Below, piece by piece: positions 35,955 through 44,457 of a stretch of DNA of 64,000 nucleotides. Position 1 is the first letter of the stretch. Every line of letters starts with the position of its first letter. The stretch lies in the NCBI GenBank assembly GCA_963976795.1, contig CAXBLT010000002.1, positions 62,001-126,000 of the forward strand, in the 5' to 3' direction. The translations under genes were made by a program, and so were the position numbers. Below the pieces are notes generated by a model. It saw only the letters and a list, made by a program, of their open reading frames with translations, searched no databases and was not told the origin of the DNA. The stretch comes from UBA7359 sp963976795 (GTDB taxonomy: Bacteria; Pseudomonadota; Gammaproteobacteria; Eutrophobiales; Eutrophobiaceae).

Positions 35955-36965
35955 ATGTCGACTTCTTCTCCACATACTCACTCAGATAATGCTGTCGCAA
36001 CAATAATGCGTAAGGTGTTGTATGCATTGATCCCGGGAATATTACTCAGTACCTATTTTTTTGGCATAGGGGTGCTGGTTAATTGTGTATTAGCGACCGC
36101 TTTTGCGTTAATACTTGAAGCGTCAATCTTAAAGATTCGCCGACAAACAATTCGCCCTGTCATTACAGACGGCACCGCGATCATAACAGCGATTCTTTTT
36201 GCACTTACCATTTCACCCTATACTCCGTGGTGGGCAACCTTCACTGGAATAGCATTCGCCATCGTTATTGCGAAGCATCTTTTTGGTGGACTTGGCAATA
36301 ATCCTTTTAACCCCGCTATGGCCGGTTATGTCTTTGTGCTCCTATCCTTTCCGGTACAAATGGCCTATTGGCCCGACTTAAGTGGGCTTACAGAGCAAGG
36401 ATTAACCATCGGTCAAAGCATCAGTATTATTTTTTCAGGGTTACCAATCGAGTTAGATGCTGTATCGGGCGCCACACCGTTAACCAATATGAAACTAGAA
36501 TTAGGCCTGATGACGATGGTTCCCGAGATAAAGTCCAGTCCACTCTATGGTACGTTTGGCGGCACAGACTGGGAATGGGTTGCAATGGCTTATCTTGCAG
36601 GTGGCATATTTTTAATCATCAATAAAGTCATTCGTTGGGAAATCCCATTATGCGTATTGGGTAGTATCTTTATCGTCAGTTTATTGTTTAATTTTATTGA
36701 TACCGATGTATTTCCTTCTGCGCTCTTCCACTTGTTGACTGGTGGCACGATGTTGTGTGCCTTTTTTATTGCCACAGACCCTGCAAGTTCATCTACCACT
36801 CCCAGAGGCAAGATTATCTATGGTATAGGGGTAGGTTTATTTATTTATGTCATCAGAACATGGGGCAGTTACCCGGATGGTATCGCCTTTGCAATCTTGA
36901 TAATGAATGGAATAGTCCCCTTGATTGATTACTACACTCGCCCCAAGGCATTAGGGGAAAAATGA
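35955..36965 (+). CDS. rnfD: Ion-translocating oxidoreductase subunit RnfD/RsxD
   Basis: A 336-residue inner-membrane protein with about nine or ten helices. The FMN attachment motif is AVSGATPLTNMKLE, flavinylated on Thr in this family. GGLGNNPFNPAMAGYVFVLLSFP is also characteristic. The ATG at 35955 (MSTSSPHTHSDNAV) is chosen: the frame is open further upstream but overlaps rnfB. It lies directly after rnfB with no room for rnfC, and overlaps rnfG by 4 bases. Confidence 0.94.
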   Translation: MSTSSPHTHSDNAVATIMRKVLYALIPGILLSTYFFGIGVLVNCVLATAFALILEASILKIRRQTIRPVITDGTAIITAILFALTISPYTPWWATFTGIAFAIVIAKHLFGGLGNNPFNPAMAGYVFVLLSFPVQMAYWPDLSGLTEQGLTIGQSISIIFSGLPIELDAVSGATPLTNMKLELGLMTMVPEIKSSPLYGTFGGTDWEWVAMAYLAGGIFLIINKVIRWEIPLCVLGSIFIVSLLFNFIDTDVFPSALFHLLTGGTMLCAFFIATDPASSSTTPRGKIIYGIGVGLFIYVIRTWGSYPDGIAFAILIMNGIVPLIDYYTRPKALGEK

Positions 36966-37585
36966 ATTCAGCAACTAACTCATTTAAACAGAAACTCATC
37001 ACTCTTTTACCGTTGATTATTATCAGCGTAATCTGTGTCATTGGAATCTTCGTGGTTAATGAAGTCACTAAAGATAAAATCACATCCAATAAACAAAAAG
37101 CAGCACTCGCGATCATCAACGAAGTACTGCCTGTTGAATACGATAATGATTTATTCACTGATAAAATAAAACTCAAAGTGCCTGTTAAGATTAACAACAC
37201 CGGCAACATCACCGTTTATAGGGCAAGGCTTGATAATCAACCTGTCGCCGTCAGCTTGATGCCCGTTATAACAAAAGGCTATAACGGTGATATTAGTCTA
37301 ATTATCGGGATACATTATGATGGCACCTTAGCGGGCGTAAGAATTCTGCAAGATAATGAAACAGAAGGCTTTGGCGATCAGGCACATCAGGATAAAACAG
37401 GTTGGTTGCAGAATTTCAATAACACTTCACTCGCAATCTTGCCTGAAAAAAAATGGGCTATAAAGAAAGATGGTGGTGAGTTCGATCAATTAAGCGGCGC
37501 TACTATTACCTCAAGAAGTATCATTAATATTATTTACAAAACATTAGAGTATTATGCAAAGAATCGAAGTACGTTTTATCAATAA
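36962..37585 (+). CDS. rnfG: Ion-translocating oxidoreductase subunit RnfG/RsxG
   Basis: A 207-residue protein with one N-terminal membrane helix (LITLLPLIIISVICVIGIFVV) and a periplasmic FMN-binding domain. The covalent FMN site is the Thr-bearing LSGATITSRSIIN, with NETEGFGDQ earlier. It is the last rnf gene here; rnfE, and an H or nth gene, which usually follow, are absent. A single REP-like repeat (37601-37659) lies right after it. Confidence 0.93.
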   Translation: MNSATNSFKQKLITLLPLIIISVICVIGIFVVNEVTKDKITSNKQKAALAIINEVLPVEYDNDLFTDKIKLKVPVKINNTGNITVYRARLDNQPVAVSLMPVITKGYNGDISLIIGIHYDGTLAGVRILQDNETEGFGDQAHQDKTGWLQNFNNTSLAILPEKKWAIKKDGGEFDQLSGATITSRSIINIIYKTLEYYAKNRSTFYQ

Positions 37586-37600
37586 AATATTTATACCCCT

Positions 37601-37659
37601 GTCATACCGGGCAAAGATCCGGTATCCAATAAAATAATGTTCGCCTGTGCGGGAATGAC
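37601..37659. repeat. Single copy of the REP-like element
   Basis: GTCATACCGG at the left end and GCGGGAATGAC at the right end, with CCGG-AAGAT-CCGG inside, as in the array at 34060-34816. This single copy follows rnfG, so the rnf genes are bracketed by the same repeat family. It occupies about a third of the 171-base gap; the rest shows no recognisable signal. Confidence 0.6.
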
Positions 37660-37756
37660 TACGCCTTAAAATTAATAACACTTAAAATAATTTGCAATTT
37701 GTCTATACCTTGGATTAACTTCCTATATCCGATAAATTGTAAAATATACCCAACTA

Positions 37757-38275
37757 ATGTTTATAAAAATTCTTAAACACAGCTTTTTCTTTCTTTCAGT
37801 CATATTGTATTTTCCTGCAAATGCAGAACCTGAAGTATTAGGCTGGCTGGAATCAGCAGTTATTAAGCCATGGGGCATTAAAGTAAGAGCAAAACTAGAC
37901 TCAGGTGCACTGACAAGCTCTATTCATGCCACTCATATTGAAACCTATGAAATAGGCGATGAGACCTGGGTCAAATTCACTTTAACCCAACCTAAGAACA
38001 AAAGTGGTACACAAGTTGAAACAAAGATCATTGTTGAAAAACCAGTGATCAAAGAAACAAAAATTAAAGAGCATTCGGGAGATAGCATGTTACGTTATGT
38101 CGTTGAGATGAAGCTTTGTCTCAATGGTCGAAATTATATAACGCCCGTCACACTTGTAGACAGGACAAACTTTCACTATCCCTTGTTGTTAGGTCGTAGA
38201 ACTTTAAAAAATAACGTGCTAATCGACCCAAGTAAGACCTTTACCGCAAATAAATCATGCTTACATAAAAAATAA
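37757..38275 (+). CDS. Retropepsin-like aspartic protease (RimK-associated, PF05618 type), exported
   Basis: A 172-residue protein with an N-terminal signal peptide (LKHSFFFLSVILYFPANAEP). It has one aspartic protease motif, RAKLDSGALTSSIHA (DSGA, as D-T/S-G in retropepsins), and the closing LLGRRTLKNNVLIDPSKTF. Proteins of this family, often labelled ATP-dependent zinc protease or RimB-like, sit beside RimK-type ATP-grasp ligases. Here the ligase is two genes downstream. Being exported, this copy probably acts in the periplasm. Substrate unknown. Confidence 0.85.
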   Translation: MFIKILKHSFFFLSVILYFPANAEPEVLGWLESAVIKPWGIKVRAKLDSGALTSSIHATHIETYEIGDETWVKFTLTQPKNKSGTQVETKIIVEKPVIKETKIKEHSGDSMLRYVVEMKLCLNGRNYITPVTLVDRTNFHYPLLLGRRTLKNNVLIDPSKTFTANKSCLHKK

Positions 38276-38327
38276 CCTGCCCCTATAATTAGCACCGACA
38301 CTTCTCCAACAGGGAAATATTTCACGC

Positions 38328-39869
38328 ATGCGTGAGCTCAATATAAAGATTTTTTGCCTCTTGCTCGCCATAACGAGCCTGGGTTTGATGTATGCCAAAG
38401 TCAAAACATTAGGGCTACCATTAGTACCAAACCAAACATCATCTATTTGGGCTGTTGAGGCTCGTGTTGAGTTTGATGGCTTAGGGCGTTCAGCACGAGT
38501 TAACCTCGATATTCCCGATAAATTGGGAAATTTTTTAAAACTGGATGAATTCTTTGTCTCTCGCAGTTATGGCTTAAATGTGACCAACAGACATAAAGAT
38601 CGGCACGCCGAATGGTCCATCCGAAAAGCAAAAGGTAAACAACGGCTCTACTATCGTATAGAAGTTGTCCCCGAAGACGTATCAAATGAAAACATCTTTA
38701 AAAAAAGTAAAGCCCCTGCTACGGCTGTAAAACCAGAATATGAAGAACCATTAGCTTCTGCAATAGAAGACACATTAAAAAAAGTGCGTAGTGAATCAGC
38801 CGACATATTTACATTTGTTGGTCAGTTATTAGTACAACTTAACGAACCTTCGCCTAATAACAACGTGCTTGTCATTCAAAAAGGATTGACTCCTGGAACA
38901 GAACAATGGGTTAAACGTATTATATATGTCTTAAAAGGCGCGCGCATTTCATCACGACTTATTAACGGTATCAGTCTGGACGAAGGCGTTACTGATGCGA
39001 AATTAATACCCTGGCTTGAGGTACATAATGGACAAACATGGGAAGGCTTTGATCCCCTGTCCGGGAATAAAGGTTATCCTGCTAATTTCATGCGCTGGAG
39101 TGTTGGCGAAGAACCTATATTAAATATTGAAGGTGGTAAAAATGAACATATTCGCTTTTCATTAACACAGCGACCTTATTCAGAAGCAGACATATCTCAA
39201 GAACGTGCAAAATCAAAACAATCATTTTTGCACAGTTGGTCTTTATATAAGCTGCCTCTTGCAAGCCAGAATGTATACATCATATTACTCATGATCCCTT
39301 TGGGTGCATTTGTCGTTGTCTTTATGCGAACAATAGTCGGAGTTCCCTGCTTCGGAACATTCATGCCTATTTTAATCTCTCTGGCCTTTAGAGAAACAGA
39401 GTTATTATGGGGCATCATTCTTTTTAGCCTGATCACAGGCAGCGGGCTCGCCTTTCGGTTTCTGCTTGAACGCCTAAACCTCTTGCTGGTCCCAAGACTG
39501 AGCGCAGTTTTGGTCATGGTCATCATATTGATGTTGGCCATCAGCTTGTTAAGCCATGATCTTGATATCGATCGTGGTATTTCAATCGCCTTGTTCCCTA
39601 TCGTAATACTCACTATGGTCATCGAGCGTCTATCTATCACATGGGAGGAGACAGGTGCATTCGAGGCAATAAAAGAAGCTGTTGGCAGTTTATTTATTGC
39701 GATAATTGGATATTTCGTGATGACAAATAATCAACTTGAGCATCTTATGTTCAATTTCCCTGAACTATTATTACTTATATTGGCGTTATTTCTCACCGCT
39801 GGCAGATATACCGGTTATCGAGTCACAGAACTAATGCGATTTAAAGACCTCGCTAATGAAACTAAATGA
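38328..39869 (+). CDS. Inactive-transglutaminase/7TM membrane protein (UUP1 family)
   Basis: A 513-residue protein matching the two-part Pfam architecture of an inactive transglutaminase-like domain joined to seven membrane helices. An N-terminal membrane anchor is followed by a periplasmic domain to about residue 300, including ARISSRLINGISLDEGVTDAKLIPWLEVHNGQTWEGFDPLSG. The segment from NVYIILLMIPLGAFVVVFMRTIVGVPCFGTFMPILISLAFRETELL onward holds the helices. The usual transglutaminase Cys is not in its place. Comparative genomics ties this family to ATP-grasp ligases in amide or peptide synthesis. Its stop overlaps the next gene by 4 bases. Confidence 0.85.
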   Translation: MRELNIKIFCLLLAITSLGLMYAKVKTLGLPLVPNQTSSIWAVEARVEFDGLGRSARVNLDIPDKLGNFLKLDEFFVSRSYGLNVTNRHKDRHAEWSIRKAKGKQRLYYRIEVVPEDVSNENIFKKSKAPATAVKPEYEEPLASAIEDTLKKVRSESADIFTFVGQLLVQLNEPSPNNNVLVIQKGLTPGTEQWVKRIIYVLKGARISSRLINGISLDEGVTDAKLIPWLEVHNGQTWEGFDPLSGNKGYPANFMRWSVGEEPILNIEGGKNEHIRFSLTQRPYSEADISQERAKSKQSFLHSWSLYKLPLASQNVYIILLMIPLGAFVVVFMRTIVGVPCFGTFMPILISLAFRETELLWGIILFSLITGSGLAFRFLLERLNLLLVPRLSAVLVMVIILMLAISLLSHDLDIDRGISIALFPIVILTMVIERLSITWEETGAFEAIKEAVGSLFIAIIGYFVMTNNQLEHLMFNFPELLLLILALFLTAGRYTGYRVTELMRFKDLANETK

Positions 39870-40813
39870 ATATCCTAGAACGAATTCATAAGCTGCGTGA
39901 CGCTGGCGTAGTAGGCATTAATGCTCGTAATCGCAACTATGTCATGCCACATAATCCTCGCAAAATGTATCGCTTTGTCGACGATAAAGTGTACACAAAA
40001 CACTTAGCTGAAAAAGCTAATATTGCTGTTCCCAAGCTATACGGTTTGATCAAAACCGTTCATGAATCAAATTCGATCAATGAAATTATTCAGGACAAAA
40101 AAGACTTTGTTATCAAACCGGCACACGGTAGTGGCGGCAAGGGCATTCTGGTTATCAATGACCGTCGCAAAGAACTGTTCCTTAAACCAAACAATACTGC
40201 AATTAACGCAATCTCAGTTAAACATCATGTCGAAAACATTTTGGGTGGTGTCTATAGTCTTGGTGGGCAAGTTGATCAGGCAATTATTGAATATCGTGTC
40301 AAGTTTGATCCTATATTTAATGAGATTAGTTATCAGGGTGTGCCGGATATACGCGTGTTGATATATAAAGGCATACCTGCGATGGCTATGCTACGTTTAC
40401 CTACACAACAATCTGATGGCAAAGCAAACCTTCACCAAGGTGCCGTGGGTGTTGGTATTCACTTAACAACCGGTATTACAACATATGCCGTTTGTAAAGA
40501 TCGCCGTATAAGTGAGCATCCTGATTTTGGTTCGGTACTGGGTAATGTACAGATCCCTGGCTGGCAGGATTTATTATTGTTATCAGCGCGTTGTTATGAA
40601 CTCGCACCTTTAGGCTATCTTGGGGTAGATATCGTTCTTGATGCAGAACTCGGCCCGCTTGTGCTCGAACTTAATGCCAGACCCGGCCTTGCAATACAAA
40701 TTGCCAATGGTGCAGGTTTAAAACATCGACTGGATGCAATTGATAAAATTGACGCCCTACCCGCAAGTTTTGAAGATCGCATTTCTATTATTAAGTCCAT
40801 TGCCGAACATTAA
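39866..40813 (+). CDS. RimK-like ATP-grasp ligase (alpha-L-glutamate ligase homologue)
   Basis: A 315-residue cytoplasmic ATP-grasp enzyme. ATP-binding stretches are FVIKPAHGSGGKGILVI (Lys and Gly-rich loop) and VDIVLDAELGPLVLELNARPGLAIQIANGAG (metal-binding Glu and Asn). It begins NILERIHKLRDAGVVGINARNRNYV. Such enzymes join an amino acid to a carboxylate with ATP hydrolysis. The fused neighbourhood (transglutaminase-like membrane protein, protease, deacylase-like hydrolase) suggests an unknown amino-acid or peptide conjugate. It overlaps the previous gene by 4 bases, so it is cotranscribed. Confidence 0.88.
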   Translation: MNILERIHKLRDAGVVGINARNRNYVMPHNPRKMYRFVDDKVYTKHLAEKANIAVPKLYGLIKTVHESNSINEIIQDKKDFVIKPAHGSGGKGILVINDRRKELFLKPNNTAINAISVKHHVENILGGVYSLGGQVDQAIIEYRVKFDPIFNEISYQGVPDIRVLIYKGIPAMAMLRLPTQQSDGKANLHQGAVGVGIHLTTGITTYAVCKDRRISEHPDFGSVLGNVQIPGWQDLLLLSARCYELAPLGYLGVDIVLDAELGPLVLELNARPGLAIQIANGAGLKHRLDAIDKIDALPASFEDRISIIKSIAEH

Positions 40814-40829
40814 AGTACGCATACTAATT

Positions 40830-42137
40830 ATGAAGAATAGAACCTACACAGATATTTTATTATTTATGTTGGTTATAGGCATTACTGTTTTTCCATACAA
40901 TTTATCAGCGACAGAAGATATAAATAATGCAACTGATATTATTACACCAGAAATTCCTGTCGAATTTAACATCGATTTAAACAAAAATATTTCAATCGAA
41001 CCTGATGAACCAGAAACAATAGAAGAATTGCTTCTAGAAAAAGAGAATGCATTAACTGAAAACAACCTCGACCCGACTGCACAATCACCACTAACTATTT
41101 TAAAGCAAACTGTTCAGCCTGGAGAATTAAGAGAACTCAGCTGGTCAGTAGGGCAATCCTTTTCTGGAAAAACGGTCAAACCACGGGTTGTTGTGGTTAG
41201 GGGGAATCAGTCTGGCCCTGTACTTTGTCTGGTTGCAGCAATACATGGTGATGAACTAAACGGCATTGAAATCGTTAGGCGTGTTATTCGTAATATGGAC
41301 CCAATGGAGGTTAATGGTACCGTCATAGGTGTTCCTATTGTTAATATATACGGGTTTACGGCTAATTCCCGCTATCTACCCGATCGACGCGACCTCAATC
41401 GTCACTTTCCTGGAAATCCAACCGGAAGCGCTGCATCGCGAATCGCATATCGTTTTTTTACACAAATAATAAACCATTGTGATTACGTGGTTGATTTTCA
41501 TACAGGATCATTCAAACGTAACAACCTGCCGCAATTACGTGCAGATATGAATAAACCCAATGTTCGCGAATTTGTTGGTCATTTTGGCTCTACTGCTGTA
41601 CTTCATAAATCAGGTCATGGAAAAAGCTTAAGAGCCGCCGCAACACTCGCAGGGATTCCGACAGTGGCATTTGAACTTGGTCAACCGGGTTCACTACAAG
41701 AAGAATATGTGGAGTCTGGTATAAAAACGATCAACACACTAATCGGTCACCTCGGTATCTTAAACAAATTGCGTCTATGGTTTGAGCCTCAACCTATCTA
41801 CTACAGTTCGCGCTGGGTAAGAGTAAATAGCGGCGGCATACTCATGTCTAAAGTAAAGATAGGTGCTAACGTGAAGCCCGGACAACTACTTGGCTATATT
41901 ATAAACCCATTAACGACCGAAGAAATCAGAATAGAAACACCGGTAAAAGGACGTATACTGGGTATGGCATTGAATCAATTTATGCTACCAGGTTACGCCG
42001 CTTTTCATATCGGCGTTTCTTCCGATTCATCCTCTATGGTAGAAGAAAAACAATTAGATAATAATGAAAACCCCAATGATGAATCAGACGAAGTAGAATA
42101 CGACATGCAATCAAGCGAAGAAGAAGAAATACATTAA
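40830..42137 (+). CDS. Succinylglutamate desuccinylase/aspartoacylase-like periplasmic hydrolase
   Basis: A 435-residue protein. The ATG at 40830 gives a signal peptide (TDILLFMLVIGITVFPYNLSA); the frame is open upstream but inside the ATP-grasp gene. The catalytic domain (about 100-400) has zinc ligands in AAIHGDELNGIEIVRR (HxxE) and YVVDFHTGS (His), plus DRRDLNRHFPG, the substrate Arg motif. The C-terminus has lipoyl-like IETPVKGRIL and an acidic tail. It lies 16 bases after the ATP-grasp gene, as the last of the four. It probably cleaves an amide bond in the periplasm. The exact substrate is unknown. Confidence 0.85.
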   Translation: MKNRTYTDILLFMLVIGITVFPYNLSATEDINNATDIITPEIPVEFNIDLNKNISIEPDEPETIEELLLEKENALTENNLDPTAQSPLTILKQTVQPGELRELSWSVGQSFSGKTVKPRVVVVRGNQSGPVLCLVAAIHGDELNGIEIVRRVIRNMDPMEVNGTVIGVPIVNIYGFTANSRYLPDRRDLNRHFPGNPTGSAASRIAYRFFTQIINHCDYVVDFHTGSFKRNNLPQLRADMNKPNVREFVGHFGSTAVLHKSGHGKSLRAAATLAGIPTVAFELGQPGSLQEEYVESGIKTINTLIGHLGILNKLRLWFEPQPIYYSSRWVRVNSGGILMSKVKIGANVKPGQLLGYIINPLTTEEIRIETPVKGRILGMALNQFMLPGYAAFHIGVSSDSSSMVEEKQLDNNENPNDESDEVEYDMQSSEEEEIH

Positions 42138-42238
42138 ATACTGATAATAGGTCCGAGATAAAATAACGCCCGGTCAAATTCGCCAGAAAATTCAACTTCA
42201 AAAGAAACTAATACACTCGAAATATCACGACATATATT

Positions 42239-42532
42239 ATGAAACTTACTAACGCACAAAAGAAATTTCTACGCCAATCAGCACACCATCTAAAACCTGT
42301 TGTCTGGGCAGGCCAACATGGCATCACCGAAGCGCTTATAAAAGAAATTGAAGAAGTTCTGGAACGCCATGAACTAATAAAAGTTAAATGCCGCCTAGGA
42401 GAAAGAGAAGAGCGCGACGCGGGCATTAAACAGATTTGTGACAATACGGGAGCTGAATTAGTGCAGCGTATCGGGAACATCGTAACACTCTATAAAAAGA
42501 ATGCAGAGAAGCCGGTTATAAAGTTACCCTAA
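42239..42532 (+). CDS. yhbY: Ribosome-associated CRM-domain RNA-binding protein YhbY
   Basis: A 97-residue protein with the CRM-domain start LTNAQKKFLRQSAHHLKPVVWAGQHGITEALIKEIEEVLERHELIKVKC and the GNIVTLYKKN end. The family is associated with large-subunit precursors. Length matches E. coli YhbY (97). In other gammaproteobacteria it is divergent from rlmE-ftsH; here it is a single gene after the ATP-grasp cluster. Confidence 0.93.
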   Translation: MKLTNAQKKFLRQSAHHLKPVVWAGQHGITEALIKEIEEVLERHELIKVKCRLGEREERDAGIKQICDNTGAELVQRIGNIVTLYKKNAEKPVIKLP

Positions 42533-42628
42533 ACTTATTAATCACTAACTATTTTTGACTCAGGATAAGACCTTCTTAAATCTTTTTACCGGGAACATCC
42601 AGCAGCATCGCGATTAAACAAATCGTAA

Positions 42629-43576
42629 TTATTTACTCTGGTTTAACCAAACAACTAATCCCTGCGCATTTAAACTCAAATCCATTTCTAGTAATTCGTG
42701 AGCTGTTGCCAGATCTATGTCGGGCACGATCTGGTTTAATTGAGCGCATTCTTTTCTGGATATCGTATCTTCTATTTTTTCTATTGGGTTTAACGTATTA
42801 CGGTTGGTTTGTGCGACCTCGCAATAATAAGAGATACCCTGATACAATTTCTCAGCATAATATTGCGGGTTCTCTAATAGACCAAAATGAGTCAGATAAA
42901 TACGCTCTGGCTTATGGCTTATTATTAATTTGATCGAACTGATCAATTTTTCTGGCGCGAATTGTACTGGAGTAGTCGTTGGTATTATATGTCTATATTC
43001 TGGACCAATCATTTCCTGGTATGAAACACCAAAGGTATCGCCAGTAAACCAGCCGTTACTTTGCTCATCCCAAATACATATGTGATGTTCAGCATGTCCG
43101 GGGGTTTGACGTATAAGAAACATTCTACCTCCCAGATAAAACGCCATATTATCTTCCGCTTCTACAACTCTGTCTTTTGAAACAGCGATGAGCTCGCCAT
43201 ACAATGCGTCGTATTTTTCCTGCCCATAAACTTCAGTTACGCCCTTGATTAAACGCGTCGGATCTATCAGATGCCTTGCACCTCGGGGATGGACTATCAA
43301 CTCTGCATCAGGAAATGCCTCCATCATGCGGCCCACCCCACCAGCGTGATCAAGATGAATATGTGTTGGGATCACGTAACGTACTTGAGAACGCGCTATA
43401 TTTTTTTCATCAAGCAATGCTAATACTCTAGCAAGGCTATAATTAGTGCCGGTCTCAATGATGGCTACCTCTTTACCATGCTCAACCATATAAATAGCAG
43501 CCATTTTTGGTCGAATGTATCCTGTGTCTATACAGGTAATACCATAATCATAATAACTAAATATTTCTTCTGACAT
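42629..43576 (-). CDS. Metallo-beta-lactamase-fold hydrolase
   Basis: A 315-residue protein with the dinuclear metal motif VIPTHIHLDHAGGVGRMM (HxHxDH), a downstream His in TPGHAEHHICIW, an Asp in FTGDTFGVSYQEM and a final His in IYLTHFGLL. The active site is complete. It could act on an ester, thioester or thiol adduct. It is the last gene of a likely four-gene operon (membrane fusion, RND pump, SDR, this gene), 59 bases after the SDR. Confidence 0.85.
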   Translation of the reverse strand: MSEEIFSYYDYGITCIDTGYIRPKMAAIYMVEHGKEVAIIETGTNYSLARVLALLDEKNIARSQVRYVIPTHIHLDHAGGVGRMMEAFPDAELIVHPRGARHLIDPTRLIKGVTEVYGQEKYDALYGELIAVSKDRVVEAEDNMAFYLGGRMFLIRQTPGHAEHHICIWDEQSNGWFTGDTFGVSYQEMIGPEYRHIIPTTTPVQFAPEKLISSIKLIISHKPERIYLTHFGLLENPQYYAEKLYQGISYYCEVAQTNRNTLNPIEKIEDTISRKECAQLNQIVPDIDLATAHELLEMDLSLNAQGLVVWLNQSK

Positions 43577-43635
43577 ATGCTTAGAATAGTGAATGTGAAT
43601 ATATTGCAGTCGGATTGCGATGATTAGTAGAAGAG

Positions 43636-44457
43636 CTAAATTCTAACAAGGATCTTATCTAAAAGCACACTTGGCAATATTCGCTTCAAGAATGCAAACA
43701 AATAAGTTGGGAAAGTCACATAATAACGTGCTTTTGGTTTTTCGCTTTCTAATGCGTGTATCACTTTGTCTAGTACTGCTTCAGGTTCCAGGGAAAATGG
43801 TACGCTATAGTTCTCGCCATTCAGTTCATTTTCTATCTTGCCGTAATCTCGTTTGAAATGGCTATGTTCTTTATTAATCACAGTCCGAAAATTGCTAAGC
43901 GCGTTGTTTCTGAAGTTACTCTTTATTGGCCCGGGTTCTATCAAGCTTACCTTTATCCCTGTATTGTTCAGTTCATAACGCATCGCATCACTTATGGCTT
44001 CCAATGCATATTTTGAGGCGCAATATGGGCCACGAAATTTCATGGTTATAAAACCGAGCACAGAACTAATCTGAATAATGCGACCGTTATGCTGTTTACG
44101 CATTACCGGGATAAGTAGATTGGTTAATTCTTGTGTGCCAAATATATTTGTTTCAAATTGATCGCGTAATGCCATGACGGGAATATCTTCCATCGCACCG
44201 GTCAAGCCATAAGCCGCATTGTTTATCAAACCATAGAGTTGATCGTTTGTTTTACTTAAAAGAGTTACAACAGCGGCTTGAATTGACTTAGTATCAGCAA
44301 GGTCTAGCATAATTGCTTCGAATCCTGCTTTACCTAGTTCATCGATGTCTTCCTGTTTTCTTGCGGTAACAAAAACATTAAAGCCACGTTCTTTTAGTCC
44401 ATTAGCAATGCAACGACCAATACCAGATGAGCAACCTGTAACAAGAACGTGTTTCAT
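43636..44457 (-). CDS. Short-chain dehydrogenase/reductase
   Basis: A 273-residue classical SDR. The cofactor motif is VTGCSSGIGRCIANGL, NNAAYG stands for the NNAG motif, the catalytic Tyr-Lys is in YCASKYALEA with Ser in ISSVLGF. The C-terminal YLFAFLKRILPSVLLDKILV is hydrophobic and could touch the membrane; many lipid-acting SDRs end that way. It overlaps the RND pump gene by 4 bases. Its substrate is unknown, and its coupling to an efflux pump is notable. Confidence 0.88.
   Translation of the reverse strand: MKHVLVTGCSSGIGRCIANGLKERGFNVFVTARKQEDIDELGKAGFEAIMLDLADTKSIQAAVVTLLSKTNDQLYGLINNAAYGLTGAMEDIPVMALRDQFETNIFGTQELTNLLIPVMRKQHNGRIIQISSVLGFITMKFRGPYCASKYALEAISDAMRYELNNTGIKVSLIEPGPIKSNFRNNALSNFRTVINKEHSHFKRDYGKIENELNGENYSVPFSLEPEAVLDKVIHALESEKPKARYYVTFPTYLFAFLKRILPSVLLDKILVRI

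Noticed and set aside
40734..40829. 32-residue N-terminal extension of the aspartoacylase-like protein
   Set aside because: It lies within the ATP-grasp gene; the ATG at 40830 gives a proper signal peptide.
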